Positions 1 through 10,644 of a stretch of 64,000 nt of DNA are shown piece by piece; the first letter of the stretch is position 1, and the number at the start of each line of letters is the position of its first letter. The position numbers and the translations under genes were made by a program. Source of the stretch: Falsibacillus albus (GTDB lineage Bacteria; Bacillota; Bacilli; Bacillales; DSM-25281); assembly GCF_003668575.1 (NCBI RefSeq), contig NZ_RCVZ01000012.1:1-64000 (forward strand), given 5' to 3'. The notes under the pieces were generated by a model that made no database searches, was not told where the DNA came from, and worked only from the letters and a program-made list of their open reading frames with translations.

Positions 1-1
1 G

Positions 2-61
2 GGCGGCCCGGATTACCTGCTCTTGCATATGCAGGCGAAAACAACTTCAGAAATGCTTTAA
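2..61 (+). CDS. C-terminal tail of upstream gene (partial)
   Basis: An open frame enters from the left edge and ends at TAA 59-61, just before a strong hairpin terminator; 19 residues are visible, ending HMQAKTTSEML. In B. subtilis the gene left of opuE is the CamS-type lipoprotein gene, so this may be its end. That is synteny only; the visible residues do not identify it. Confidence 0.35.
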   Translation, partial: GGPDYLLLHMQAKTTSEML

Positions 62-73
62 TCATACTAAAAA

Positions 74-105
74 GGCTGACCGATTTATCGGTCAGCTTTC
101 TTTTT
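74..105. terminator. Bidirectional intrinsic terminator
   Basis: The 9-bp stem GCTGACCGA/TCGGTCAGC with a 4-nt loop is followed by TTTCTTTTT on the plus strand and by CTTTTTAG on the minus strand. It sits between the convergent upstream gene and the peroxiredoxin gene and probably serves both. Confidence 0.8.
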
Positions 106-131
106 GAGGTTTCTGACATGATGATCGATGT

Positions 132-788
132 TTAAGGCAGCCTTTTTTTACACAAATACCAGTCAATACATTCGAGGTCTTGCTGTTGTTCCCTTACTTT
201 CATATCATCATGTGTTTTAGGCGGAGATAAAAGAACACTATCACCAGGATTCCAATTGGCAGGTGTCGGTGTTTTGTGTTTGTCTGTCGTCTTTAGTGCT
301 TTTACGAGCCGGACAATTTCATCCATATTCCTGCCGGTGGTCAGCGGGTAATAAATAATGGAACGGACCTTTTGATTGTCGTCGATGACAAAGACGGCCC
401 TGCTTGTTTCCGTTTGGCTTTCATCGGGCATGATCATTCCATAGGATGTGGCGACCTTCCGATCCAGGTCTGCAATAACAGGGAATTCTATGGATAGATT
501 AAAGTTTTGTTCTATGTTTCGTATCCATGCAAGATGAGAAGAAACACTGTCCACACTCAACCCCAGTAATTCTACCCCTTCTTCCTTGAGCTGCGGATAT
601 ATATGTTGAAATGCTACAAATTCAGTTGTGCAAACAGGTGTGAAGTCAGCTGGGTGAGAAAATAGAACGAACCACTTTCCTTTAAAGTCAGAGAGTGATA
701 ATTGGCCATGGGTGGTTTGTGCTGTGAAATCAGGTGCGGAAGAGCCGATTCTAGGGAGCTGATTGACTGTTTCTGATTCAACATTCAT
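132..788 (-). CDS. Prx6-type peroxiredoxin with C-terminal cysteine pair
   Basis: This 218-residue cytosolic thiol peroxidase reduces peroxides and alkyl hydroperoxides. The AhpC/TSA domain fills residues 12-165, with the peroxidatic site PVCTTEF giving Cys53. The long C-terminal dimerisation arm is that of the 1-Cys Prx6 class, not the short AhpC type. The arm ends with Cys207 and Cys213 (ECIDWYLC), the arrangement I recall from the archaeal peroxiredoxin ApTPx, so it may recycle by disulphide formation despite its Prx6 ancestry. ATG at 788 is supported by GAGGAGGG about 10 nt upstream. It is monocistronic, closed by the terminator at 74-105. Confidence 0.88.
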   Translation of the reverse strand: MNVESETVNQLPRIGSSAPDFTAQTTHGQLSLSDFKGKWFVLFSHPADFTPVCTTEFVAFQHIYPQLKEEGVELLGLSVDSVSSHLAWIRNIEQNFNLSIEFPVIADLDRKVATSYGMIMPDESQTETSRAVFVIDDNQKVRSIIYYPLTTGRNMDEIVRLVKALKTTDKHKTPTPANWNPGDSVLLSPPKTHDDMKVREQQQDLECIDWYLCKKRLP

Positions 789-949
789 TAAGTATCCCTC
801 CTCGAAAGATTACATACGGTGTTTTCCCTTGAGAAAATAAGATAAACATACCTTAATGGGTAAAAAACCTCTCGCTGAAGGGTTTAAAAAATTGTTTATT
901 ATTTTATGAAAAGGGAATACATCGTATAAATCAATGCGTGTTTTTGCAA

Positions 950-1178
950 TGCTCTTTTCGTAAAGTTTGTTGCTATCCTTCAAAGGTTGTGTAAGGGTGA
1001 TTTCCGCTGCAGGTTGCTCGTTTTCCGAGGGGCGTGCCGTGAGCCTCCTCGCTTTGCTGCGGGGTCTCACCTGGCCCGCTGTTCCCTCCGGAGACTCGCA
1101 CCTTCCGCTCCAATCAACTTCTTATGATGAGTTATCTTAAAAAAACAGTTAAAAACAACAATCTTTGAGAAAACAGCC
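950..1178. mobile_element. Type I repeat copy A (MITE-like)
   Basis: One end reads GCTCTTTTCGTAAAGTTTG and the other, inverted, GGCTGTTTTCTCAAAGATTG, a terminal inverted repeat matching at about 18 of 22 positions. The GC-rich core (about 1010-1120) recurs at seven places in the window. Flanking 8-mers are TTTTGCAA (942-949) and TTTTACAA (1179-1186), a likely degenerate target duplication. An 86-codon frame inside it has no ribosome binding site and is not called. Confidence 0.75.
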
Positions 1179-1200
1179 TTTTACAATGGAAGATGATATA

Positions 1201-1232
1201 AAAAAGAACCGATCCCTGAAGGAACCGGTTCT
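1201..1232 (-). terminator. Terminator of opuE/putP
   Basis: On the minus strand a GAACCGGTTCC-type stem pairs across a CTTCA-like loop and is followed by TTTTT. It lies 20 nt after the symporter stop codon. Confidence 0.8.
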
Positions 1233-1251
1233 TCTATAAATGTTCCGCCGA

Positions 1252-2733
1252 TTATTTGTGTTCGGCCTCCAATACTTCTTCCATTTCATTAAATGTTTCT
1301 TCAACAGCTTTCTTAGGACGGTTTGTGATGTTACTTACAACAATAACCGCGATTAAGCTTAGGAAGAAGCCTGGGATCATTTCGTACATGTAATCTTTTA
1401 ATGCATCGACGCTAATCCAAATGACGACTGTAACTGCACCGACGATCATGCCGGCCAATGCGCCCCATTTTGTCATCCGTTTCCAGTACAAGCTTAGAAG
1501 GATGGCAGGTCCAAATGCAGAACCGAATCCAGCCCAAGCGTTACCAACGAGTCCTAGGATCGTGTCATTAGGCGTCAATGATAATAAGATACCAACGACT
1601 GCAACCAATAGTACTGCTAAACGACCAATCAACACAAGCTCTTTATCAGATGCATTACGGCGAAGGAATGCTTTATAGAAATCCTCCGTCAACGCACTGG
1701 ACGTTACGAGGAGCTGTGAAGAAATTGTACTCATGATCGCAGCAAGGATGGCTGCCAGCAAGAATCCTGTAATATAAGGATTGAACAATACTTGTGCAAA
1801 ATAGATGAAAATCGTTTCTGGATCATCCAGCGTAAGATTATTCATATGAATATAAGCAAGTCCGACTAAACCTGTAAGCAATGCACCGATGATGGAGATG
1901 ATCATCCAAGTCATCGCGATGCGGCGAGCAGGCTTCAGTTCTTTAATAGAAGAAATGGCCATAAATCGAACGATGATATGCGGCTGTCCGAAATAGCCCA
2001 AGCCCCATGCAAGTAAAGAGATGATTCCAACAAAGGTTGTCCCTTTGAATAAATCGAGCAATGTCGGATCAATGCTTCTGACCTCATTAAATACAGTGGC
2101 AGTACCGCCTAGATCTGTAAAGGCCACAATCGGAACCATGACAAGAGCGACAAACATGATGCAGCCTTGTGCAAAGTCCGTTAAACTTACTGCCAAGAAT
2201 CCGCCGAATAGTGTATAGCAGATTACGACAGCTGCCGTGATGAATAAGCCCATGCGGTAATCCAGTCCGAAGGCTGATTCGAATAGTGTTCCACCGGAAA
2301 CCAGTCCTGCGGAAGTGTACAGGGTAAAGAAAATGATGATAACGATACCTGAAACAAAGCGTAGAATTCTGGACTTATCCATGAAGCGGTTTTCAAAGTA
2401 GTCTGGGATAGTAATGGAGTCATTTGCAACCACCGTATAGGTACGAAGACGAGGTGCCAACAATAGATAGTTCAAGTATGCCCCGATGGACAATCCTACC
2501 GCGATCCATGCCCCGGATAAACCGTCTACGTACATGGCACCGGGCAATCCCATTAGCATCCATCCACTCATGTCGGATGCACCTGCAGATAATGCAGTAA
2601 CGGCTGGACCTAATCCACGTCCACCTAACATATATTCCGATAAGTTCCCAGTTGATTTTTTATATGCATAAAAACCAATTAGCAACATACCGACAAAGTA
2701 AATTCCTAACGATATTATCGTTCCTATTTCCAC
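1252..2733 (-). CDS. opuE: Na+/proline symporter (OpuE/PutP)
   Basis: A 493-residue membrane protein of the sodium:solute symporter family with about 13 hydrophobic helices. It imports proline with Na+ for osmoprotection or nutrition. The N-terminal YMLGGRGLGP and SAGASDMSGW segments are PutP signatures. The start is GTG at 2733 with AAAGGAGAG upstream. Its position next to gatCAB matches opuE of B. subtilis, and a SigB-like promoter lies upstream as it does there, so the osmoprotective OpuE role is favoured over catabolic PutP. No proline catabolic genes are nearby. Confidence 0.9.
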   Translation of the reverse strand: MEIGTIISLGIYFVGMLLIGFYAYKKSTGNLSEYMLGGRGLGPAVTALSAGASDMSGWMLMGLPGAMYVDGLSGAWIAVGLSIGAYLNYLLLAPRLRTYTVVANDSITIPDYFENRFMDKSRILRFVSGIVIIIFFTLYTSAGLVSGGTLFESAFGLDYRMGLFITAAVVICYTLFGGFLAVSLTDFAQGCIMFVALVMVPIVAFTDLGGTATVFNEVRSIDPTLLDLFKGTTFVGIISLLAWGLGYFGQPHIIVRFMAISSIKELKPARRIAMTWMIISIIGALLTGLVGLAYIHMNNLTLDDPETIFIYFAQVLFNPYITGFLLAAILAAIMSTISSQLLVTSSALTEDFYKAFLRRNASDKELVLIGRLAVLLVAVVGILLSLTPNDTILGLVGNAWAGFGSAFGPAILLSLYWKRMTKWGALAGMIVGAVTVVIWISVDALKDYMYEMIPGFFLSLIAVIVVSNITNRPKKAVEETFNEMEEVLEAEHK

Positions 2734-2761
2734 TTTATCTCTCCTTTGATGTTGTAATTTT

Positions 2762-2793
2762 TAAGAGCGGCTGAACGACGAACCGCCTGCTCT
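2762..2793 (-). other. Hairpin in opuE leader
   Basis: AAGAGC and GCTCTT arms with inner GGC/GCC pairing form a hairpin in the untranslated leader between the promoter and the opuE ribosome binding site. No T-tract follows it, so it is probably not a terminator; a role in mRNA stability is only a guess. Confidence 0.45.
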
Positions 2794-2823
2794 TAGCCTA
2801 CGGTTCAATAACCTAACAAAGAT

Positions 2824-2849
2824 TTACCCGATGTTCAAGGAATTGAAAC
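2824..2849 (-). promoter_or_regulatory. SigB-like promoter of opuE
   Basis: The minus strand reads GTTTCA, 14 nt, GGGTAA, close to the general-stress SigB consensus GTTTAA-N12-14-GGGTAT. It ends about 90 nt upstream of the GTG start. B. subtilis opuE is known to use a SigB promoter. The rest of the gene-free stretch 2850-3070 shows only AT-rich sequence. Confidence 0.6.
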
Positions 2850-3070
2850 ATTTGAAACATTGTACGGAAGTCCGTTCACCCTATATGAGATAAGGGATGA
2901 GCGCTGGTTAAAAACAAATTAAAGTAAAACTATTCAGAATATACCGACATAAATATTATATAAATATTTAGTCAACTTTCGAGGCGTGTTCTGAAGGGTT
3001 TCAACGATATTATTTTTCTCCCATTTTTTCCACTTTAGTCAAAAAAATATTAAGTCGATTTATTTAGAAT

Positions 3071-3095
3071 AACCTGCTTGGAAAACAAGCAGGTT
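3071..3095 (-). terminator. Terminator-like hairpin after cupin gene
   Basis: AACCTGCTTG and CAAGCAGGTT form a perfect 10-bp stem with a 5-nt loop about 34 nt past the cupin stop. The following T-tract on the minus strand is weak. Confidence 0.55.
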
Positions 3096-3128
3096 CAAAA
3101 GAGGAAATAGGATATTATTCAATTGATA

Positions 3129-3485
3129 TTAAAGGCTTTTTAAGTACGCTTCCGGATCAAATGCTTCACCCTCGATGACCATCGCAGTCATCCCATTCTC
3201 CGAACCCGATTCATGCTCTTCACCCGTATCCCAATAAACGGCCATCCCGGGTTTGACGGGGTGTGGTTCTTCGCCTTTTATTTTCACCCATCCCGTTCCT
3301 TCGACAACAAGAAAGAGTTGTGGACAAGTTGCCTGATGCATTCCAAGGACGCTGCTTGATTCGAAATGCATGCAGCCAATCTGAAACGGCGTTTGCGTCT
3401 TCAAAATCGGACTGATGCCAACCCCGCGGCTGTTGAAGCGGGTGATGCTTCTTTTTGTGTCTGGATCAAAGCGATAAAACTTCAT
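3129..3485 (-). CDS. Cupin-domain protein
   Basis: A 118-residue single-domain cupin. The beta-barrel covers residues 30-105; the first motif is represented by HQATCPQLFLVVEGTGW and the second by GMAVYWDTGEEHES. Several usual metal-binding histidines are replaced, so metal binding is uncertain. The start ATG at 3485 has AAGGAAAAAGGGG upstream. Substrate and role are unknown; the neighbours opuE and gatC give no hint. Confidence 0.75.
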   Translation of the reverse strand: MKFYRFDPDTKRSITRFNSRGVGISPILKTQTPFQIGCMHFESSSVLGMHQATCPQLFLVVEGTGWVKIKGEEPHPVKPGMAVYWDTGEEHESGSENGMTAMVIEGEAFDPEAYLKSL

Positions 3486-3642
3486 ATGATCAACCCCTTT
3501 TTCCTTCTATATAAAAGTATATTTTATTGTCCATATAATGAAGAGACTTGAATTCATAGGTAAAAAATGGTATGAACGATTCCTCTTTTTCACCATATTT
3601 GCAACAAGCCGAATGTTTTATCACATGGATAATCGGCCATCC

Positions 3643-3670
3643 TTGTGATATGTAGACTTCGTGGTACAAT
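3643..3670 (+). promoter_or_regulatory. Candidate SigA promoter of gatCAB
   Basis: TTGTGA, 16 bp, TACAAT precedes gatC by about 105 nt. It is the best housekeeping-type match in the gap between the cupin gene and gatC. Confidence 0.45.
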
Positions 3671-3775
3671 ATAAATTGTTGGACTGTGTCTATTTGAAGT
3701 TGATACTAAACAAAGAATTTTGATATTATCAATATTATTGTATTTTTTGCTCGAATATTTTCGGAGGTGAAAGGA

Positions 3776-4066
3776 ATGTCCAGAATTTCCAAAGACGAGG
3801 TAAAGCACGTTGCACACCTTGCCAGACTTGAATTTTCAGAACAAGAAGTTGAAAAATTCACGAATCAGCTTGATGCCATCATCGGCTTCGCAGAACAGCT
3901 GAATGAATTGGATACATCATCCGTTGAGCCGACATCCCACGTGCTTGATATGAAAAACGTCATGCGTGAGGATAAGCCGACGAAAGGTCTTCCTCGTGAA
4001 GAAGTGTTGAAGAATGCACCAGATCATCAAGATGGACAAGTACGTGTACCATCCGTCTTAGAATAA
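3776..4066 (+). CDS. gatC: Asp/Glu-tRNA amidotransferase subunit C
   Basis: A 96-residue small subunit of the GatCAB complex, which amidates Glu-tRNA(Gln) (and Asp-tRNA(Asn) where needed). GatC wraps around the GatA-GatB interface and stabilises GatA. The family pattern [17 protein letters not shown] is at the N terminus and the C terminus carries the usual VPSVLE ending. ATG at 3776 is chosen because GGAGGTGAAAGG directly precedes it; an upstream in-frame GTG at 3767 lies inside that ribosome binding site. It is first in the gatC-gatA-gatB operon. Confidence 0.96.
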   Translation: MSRISKDEVKHVAHLARLEFSEQEVEKFTNQLDAIIGFAEQLNELDTSSVEPTSHVLDMKNVMREDKPTKGLPREEVLKNAPDHQDGQVRVPSVLE

Positions 4067-4078
4067 GGAGGGGTATTG

Positions 4079-5539
4079 ATGTCATTATTTGACCATAAAG
4101 TTTCAGAGCTTCATGAGCTTTTACATAAGAAAGAAATCAGCGTCTCAGATCTTGTGAGTGAATCTTACCAAAGAATCGGAGCAGTGGAAGATCAAGTGAA
4201 GGCTTTTTTGACGCTTGATGAAGAACGTGCCCGTCAAAAAGCGAAGGAATTGGACGCCAAGCTTGGCACCGATGAATCAAAAGGACTGCTTTTCGGAATG
4301 CCAATCGGAATCAAGGATAACATCGTGACGAATGATCTCCGTACGACATGCGGCAGTAAAATCCTTGAGAATTTTAACCCGATTTATGATGCAACCGTCA
4401 TAAACAAGCTTCATGCGGCGGAAACAGTAACGATTGGAAAGCTGAATATGGATGAATTCGCAATGGGGTCCTCCACAGAAAATTCCGGCTTCCAAAAGAC
4501 TCGCAATCCTTGGAATCTTGAAACGGTTCCAGGTGGATCTTCAGGCGGATCTGCGGCATCCGTTGCAGCAGGAGAAGTATTATTTTCATTAGGTTCCGAC
4601 ACAGGCGGCTCCATCCGCCAGCCGGCAGCATTCTGCGGTGTGGTCGGATTGAAGCCTACATATGGCCGTGTTTCCCGTTTCGGCTTAGTGGCATTCGCCT
4701 CTTCATTGGACCAAATCGGACCGATCACTCGTACAGTTGAAGACAATGCCTATCTATTACAAGCGATTTCAGGTCTGGATCCGAATGATTCAACATCTGC
4801 CAATGTCGATGTGCCGAACTTTGCCGAGTCATTGACCGGGGATGTTAAAGGGCTGCGCATCGCTGTACCGAAAGAATATTTGGGTGAAGGCGTAAGCGAA
4901 GAAACGAGACAGTCCGTAATGAGTGCGTTAAAGGTGCTTGAAGGTCTTGGCGCAACTTGGGATGAAGTTTCCCTACCACATTCTAAATACGGGGTTGCAA
5001 CCTATTATTTATTGGCATCTTCTGAAGCGTCTGCCAACTTGGCGCGTTTTGACGGGGTACGCTACGGTTATCGTTCCCCTAATGCCGAAAACTTGATGGA
5101 GCTTTATAAGAAAACACGTTCCGAAGGCTTCGGGGAAGAAGTGAAGCGCCGCATCATGCTCGGAACATTTGCATTAAGCTCAGGCTATTATGATGCGTAC
5201 TATAAAAAAGCTCAGCAGGTCCGTACATTGATCAAAAAGGATTTCGAAGACGTATTCGAAAACTATGACGTCATCGTTGGACCTACGACACCGACACCAG
5301 CCTTTAAAATCGGTGAAAAAATCGATGATCCATTGACGATGTATGCCAATGATATTTTGACAATCCCAGTAAACTTGGCAGGCGTCCCGGGAATCTCCGT
5401 CCCTGCAGGTTTATCTTCCACTGGATTGCCGCTTGGATTGCAAATCATTGGAAAGCATTTCGATGAAAGCACAGTATACCGCGTGGCGCATGCATTTGAA
5501 CAAGCAACAGATTTTCATACACAAAAACCAGGACTGTAA
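4079..5539 (+). CDS. gatA: Glutamyl-tRNA(Gln) amidotransferase subunit A
   Basis: The 486-residue amidase-signature subunit releases ammonia from glutamine and channels it to GatB. The Lys-cisSer-Ser triad is complete: Lys79 (GIKDN), Ser154 (GGSSGGSA) and Ser178 ([10 protein letters not shown]), the same numbering as S. aureus GatA. ATG at 4079 follows AAGGAGGGG; an in-frame TTG immediately before it is too close to that site. It starts 12 nt after the gatC stop. Confidence 0.97.
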   Translation: MSLFDHKVSELHELLHKKEISVSDLVSESYQRIGAVEDQVKAFLTLDEERARQKAKELDAKLGTDESKGLLFGMPIGIKDNIVTNDLRTTCGSKILENFNPIYDATVINKLHAAETVTIGKLNMDEFAMGSSTENSGFQKTRNPWNLETVPGGSSGGSAASVAAGEVLFSLGSDTGGSIRQPAAFCGVVGLKPTYGRVSRFGLVAFASSLDQIGPITRTVEDNAYLLQAISGLDPNDSTSANVDVPNFAESLTGDVKGLRIAVPKEYLGEGVSEETRQSVMSALKVLEGLGATWDEVSLPHSKYGVATYYLLASSEASANLARFDGVRYGYRSPNAENLMELYKKTRSEGFGEEVKRRIMLGTFALSSGYYDAYYKKAQQVRTLIKKDFEDVFENYDVIVGPTTPTPAFKIGEKIDDPLTMYANDILTIPVNLAGVPGISVPAGLSSTGLPLGLQIIGKHFDESTVYRVAHAFEQATDFHTQKPGL

Positions 5540-5552
5540 GGGGTGAAAACGA

Positions 5553-6983
5553 GTGAACTTTGAAACGATCATCGGACTTGAAGTCCATGTTGAATTAAAA
5601 ACGGATTCGAAAATCTTCTCTCCTGCACCGGCGCACTTCGGGGCGGAGCCTAATACAAATACAAACGTGATCGACCTTGGCTACCCAGGTGTATTGCCGG
5701 TCTTGAACAAGCGTGCAGTCGATTTCGCGATGAAGGCTGCGATGGCATTGAACTGTGAAATCGCAACGGATACGAAATTTGACCGCAAAAACTATTTTTA
5801 CCCGGACAATCCGAAAGCCTATCAAATCTCCCAATTTGATAAACCGATCGGCGAGCACGGCTGGATTGAAATCGAAGTAAACGGGAAAAAGAAAAAAATC
5901 GGGATCACCCGTCTTCATCTTGAAGAAGATGCCGGTAAGTTGACCCACTCCGGCGAAGGTTATTCCTTGGTCGATTACAACCGCCAAGGCACACCTCTCA
6001 TTGAAATCGTATCCGAACCGGACATGAGGACGCCGGAAGAGGCTTATGCTTACTTGGAGAAATTGAAATCCATCATTCAATATACAGGCGTATCCGATTG
6101 TAAAATGGAAGAAGGATCCCTTCGCTGTGACGCGAACATCTCCCTTCGCCCGATCGGACAAGAACAATTTGGTACGAAGGCTGAATTGAAAAACTTGAAT
6201 TCCTTCAACTTTGTCCGTAAAGGCCTTGAGTTTGAAGAGAAACGCCAAGAAAAAGAACTATTGTCCGGCGGCATCATCCAGCAGGAAACACGCCGTTTCG
6301 ATGAATCCACTGGAAAGACCATTTTGATGCGCGTCAAGGAAGGTTCGGATGACTACCGCTACTTCCCTGAGCCAGATCTCCTGTCCCTTCATATCGACGA
6401 AGAGTGGAAGGAACGAGTACGTGCTGAGATCCCTGAACTTCCGGACCAGCGCCAAAAACGTTATGTCGAGGAATTGAACTTGCCGGCATACGATGCCATG
6501 GTATTGACGCTGACAAAAGAAATGTCCGATTTCTTTGAAGAAACCATCGCTGCCGGAGCCGATACGAAGCTTGCTTCCAACTGGCTCATGGGTGAAGTCT
6601 CCGCATACTTGAACGCTGAGCAAAAAGAGCTCCACGACGTCGCGTTGACGCCTGAGAGCTTGGCAGGAATGATCAAGCTGATTGAAAAAGGAACGATCTC
6701 TTCCAAAATCGCGAAGAAAGTCTTCAAGGAATTGGTTGAAAAAGGCGGAGACCCTGAAAAGATCGTCAAAGAAAAAGGACTCGTCCAAATTTCGGACGAA
6801 AGCGAGCTGTTGAAGATCGTCACCGAAATCCTCGATGCCAACGAACAATCCATCGAAGATTACAAAAATGGGAAGGACCGCGCACTAGGCTTCCTAGTCG
6901 GACAAATCATGAAAGCGACTAAAGGCCAGGCCAACCCGCCAATGGTCAACAAATTATTGATTCAAGAAATGGACAAACGATAA
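5553..6983 (+). CDS. gatB: Asp/Glu-tRNA amidotransferase subunit B
   Basis: This 476-residue subunit binds tRNA and performs the kinase/transamidation step that turns Glu-tRNA(Gln) into Gln-tRNA(Gln). The N-terminal IGLEVHVEL segment and the cradle domain (to about residue 290) are followed by a helical and YqeY-like tail from about 325. It begins with GTG at 5553 after AAGGGGTG and is the last gene of the operon. The tail keeps the conserved [14 protein letters not shown] motif. Confidence 0.97.
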   Translation: MNFETIIGLEVHVELKTDSKIFSPAPAHFGAEPNTNTNVIDLGYPGVLPVLNKRAVDFAMKAAMALNCEIATDTKFDRKNYFYPDNPKAYQISQFDKPIGEHGWIEIEVNGKKKKIGITRLHLEEDAGKLTHSGEGYSLVDYNRQGTPLIEIVSEPDMRTPEEAYAYLEKLKSIIQYTGVSDCKMEEGSLRCDANISLRPIGQEQFGTKAELKNLNSFNFVRKGLEFEEKRQEKELLSGGIIQQETRRFDESTGKTILMRVKEGSDDYRYFPEPDLLSLHIDEEWKERVRAEIPELPDQRQKRYVEELNLPAYDAMVLTLTKEMSDFFEETIAAGADTKLASNWLMGEVSAYLNAEQKELHDVALTPESLAGMIKLIEKGTISSKIAKKVFKELVEKGGDPEKIVKEKGLVQISDESELLKIVTEILDANEQSIEDYKNGKDRALGFLVGQIMKATKGQANPPMVNKLLIQEMDKR

Positions 6984-7000
6984 AAAGATTTGATTTGAAG

Positions 7001-7027
7001 AAGCTGGCCTCGGCCAGCTTTTTTTTG
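7001..7027 (+). terminator. gatCAB terminator
   Basis: AAGCTGGCC and GGCCAGCTT form a perfect stem followed by eight T residues, 17 nt past the gatB stop. Confidence 0.92.
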
Positions 7028-7095
7028 TTTGGGAAGGGTGCGTGCGAATATTTGATTGTTTGTGGTAGTGCGAAATTTGTCGTCTGTTGTCGGTT

Positions 7096-7190
7096 GGCCG
7101 ATATCTTGTGGGTTTAGACCGATATATTTAGATTTAGACTGATAAATTTTAATTTAGACCGATATATGCAAGAAACAGACCGAAATATGT
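7096..7190. repeat. Five-copy tandem array, 20/21-bp period
   Basis: Degenerate units centred on GACCGATAT start at 7096, 7117, 7137, 7157 and 7178. The best-conserved text is TTTAGACCGATATAT. The spacing equals two DNA helical turns. It lies between the gatB terminator and the NERD gene. Nothing else is visible in the 314-bp gap apart from two GTGCGAA pieces at about 7042 and 7068. Confidence 0.7.
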
Positions 7191-7297
7191 TTTTTTAGTA
7201 TAAAACCGCTCAATTGATCTTTGAATTTTTACCAGTATTAAAGGATTTGAATGTTCCCTTAGAGAAATAAGAGGATAAATCGAGAAAGGAGAACTAA

Positions 7298-8284
7298 ATG
7301 AACATAAAACCCCGTAAGTTTCCCCAATATTTGAATCATTTAGAAGCGCTGGATCGAAGATTAAAAGCCAATAATCAAAAATCAGAAAGAGTAAAAGAGG
7401 CACTTCGCAAAAGAAGAGCAGGGTTTAAAGGCGAAAAGGAATTAGATTATCACGTAGAGCTCCTTCCAGAAAAAGAATATTATATTCTAAATGACTTACG
7501 GCTTTTTGACGGGAGACAGTATTTTCAAATAGACACTCTGATCATTTCACGTCATTGCTACAATATTTTAGAGGTTAAAAATATTTCAGGCATTCTGCAT
7601 TTCGACCCAAAGCTGAACCAATTGATTAGGGTTCAAGATGGGGTAGAAGAAGCCTTTCCTTATCCGCTTATCCAAGTTGATCGCCAAACATATCAATTAA
7701 AAAAGTTTTTAAAGCTTCATAATTTACCCGATCTCCCAGTGAAATCATCGGTTGTTATTGGAAATCTCCGAACAATTATCAAAATGACCTCTCATAGTAA
7801 TCAAATTATTGAAAAAATTATTCATAGTGCGAAGGTTCCTTTAGAAATCTTATCTCTGACAAAAAAGATTCCTAAAACATTAAATGATCTTCAGCAGTTG
7901 AAAAGAATATCTAAAAAGATTTGTAAATTAAATGTTGAACTACAAAGAAATGCTAGAGAAATGATGGGGATACCAATCTCTGATATTTTAACAGGAGTTC
8001 AATGCACAAAATGTTTGGGTCTCCCCATGAATCGTTTGAGAGGGACCTGGTGCTGTCAGTTGTGTGGTCATCATTCAAAAAATGCCCATATTAAAGCACT
8101 AAGTGATTATTTACTTTTAATTGATAATAAAATCACGAACAAAGAGACTCGAGACTTTCTGCACATACAATCCCGAACTATCGCAAAAAAACTCCTCACC
8201 TCCCTAAATCTCCCGCAAATCGGCACCAACAAAGGCCGAATCTATTACCTTGATCACGATATATTCACGCCATTTTCCAAATGA
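7298..8284 (+). CDS. NERD-domain protein with zinc ribbon
   Basis: A 328-residue protein with a nuclease-related (NERD) domain at about residues 42-155. The diagnostic pieces are GFKGE, QIDTLIISRHCYNILEVKN and a downstream Q. A C-terminal CTKC...CQLC zinc ribbon follows at about 236-260. NERD is related to restriction-type nuclease folds; the D...E-x-K core is present, but no substrate is known. ATG at 7298 is preceded by AAAGGAG. Such NERD proteins are common in Bacillaceae; the role remains unproven. Confidence 0.82.
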   Translation: MNIKPRKFPQYLNHLEALDRRLKANNQKSERVKEALRKRRAGFKGEKELDYHVELLPEKEYYILNDLRLFDGRQYFQIDTLIISRHCYNILEVKNISGILHFDPKLNQLIRVQDGVEEAFPYPLIQVDRQTYQLKKFLKLHNLPDLPVKSSVVIGNLRTIIKMTSHSNQIIEKIIHSAKVPLEILSLTKKIPKTLNDLQQLKRISKKICKLNVELQRNAREMMGIPISDILTGVQCTKCLGLPMNRLRGTWCCQLCGHHSKNAHIKALSDYLLLIDNKITNKETRDFLHIQSRTIAKKLLTSLNLPQIGTNKGRIYYLDHDIFTPFSK

Positions 8285-8447
8285 AATTACTAATATGCCT
8301 ACAATTATAAAAAACAGTCTAATACTCCCGTGTGTATTTTTGAGAAACAGAAAAAATAAGTAATATTTAACTATTTTAAATATTTGTTATTTTCTGTATA
8401 TTTTAGCTTGTACTCATAAAATCAATGAAAAGAGGAGTGTTGTTTAG

Positions 8448-10103
<1,656 letters not shown>

Positions 10104-10117
10104 TCCATATGATATAA

Positions 10118-10146
10118 GGGATGTCCAACAATTGGACATCCCTTTT
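10118..10146. terminator. Terminator between npr and VOC gene
   Basis: GGGATGTCCAA and TTGGACATCCC form an 11-bp stem with a 3-nt loop, followed by TTTT on the plus strand. It lies between convergent genes, so it may work for both. Confidence 0.85.
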
Positions 10147-10149
10147 CCA

Positions 10150-10506
10150 TTATTTCTGTTCAATCAACCCGACGCCCATTCCGACGGGGTCGACAATATA
10201 GGCGAGATAAAACTCATCAAACTCCATTTTTTCACGGACGATTTGTGCCCCGTTATTTTTGGCTTCCTCCAGAGCTTGATCAATGGAGTCCACTTCCAAT
10301 TGAAGGCGGACGCCGTGCGGATAGTCGCTCGGTCCCAAGGCGATGCCGCCGTTGATTCCATTTTCCCCGTTTGCTTGACTACCCGTATCCACCGGATGAT
10401 ATCCCCAATTGGCTTCGCCTACTTTCCATCCAAATACCTTTGAATAAAAATTGGATGCCTTTTCAGGGTCTTGTGTGCTGATTTCAAATGCAACGACTTT
10501 TGCCAT
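10150..10506 (-). CDS. VOC-family protein (glyoxalase/bleomycin resistance fold)
   Basis: A 118-residue protein with two beta-alpha-beta-beta-beta modules. KVVAFEISTQDPEKASNFYSKV is the typical opening and AYIVDPVGMGVGLIEQ the typical closing strand. Members bind a metal and a small substrate, but the function here is unknown. ATG at 10506 is chosen because GGAGGGTG sits directly before it; an upstream in-frame GTG overlaps that site. Confidence 0.8.
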   Translation of the reverse strand: MAKVVAFEISTQDPEKASNFYSKVFGWKVGEANWGYHPVDTGSQANGENGINGGIALGPSDYPHGVRLQLEVDSIDQALEEAKNNGAQIVREKMEFDEFYLAYIVDPVGMGVGLIEQK

Positions 10507-10644
10507 TTTCACCCTCCTAAAATGATTGTTCTACTTATAGACGATTCAAGCTGTAAAAAGTTCAGTATTTTAAGAAACTTTTTATGTTTGACATGACATA
10601 AAAGTCGATTCTGGGAGTAGTAATGAATAGGGGGTGGTAGACTA

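Noticed and set aside
810-1070. 86-codon minus-strand frame
   Set aside because: It lies inside type I repeat A; similar frames appear in other copies in shifted form and none has a ribosome binding site.
5595-6248. 217-codon minus-strand frame opposite gatB
   Set aside because: It is antisense to a certain gene, Phe/Arg-rich in the way complement strands of Glu/Lys-rich genes are, and lacks a ribosome binding site.
6258-6848. 196-codon minus-strand frame opposite gatB
   Set aside because: Same reason: codon-complement shadow of gatB.
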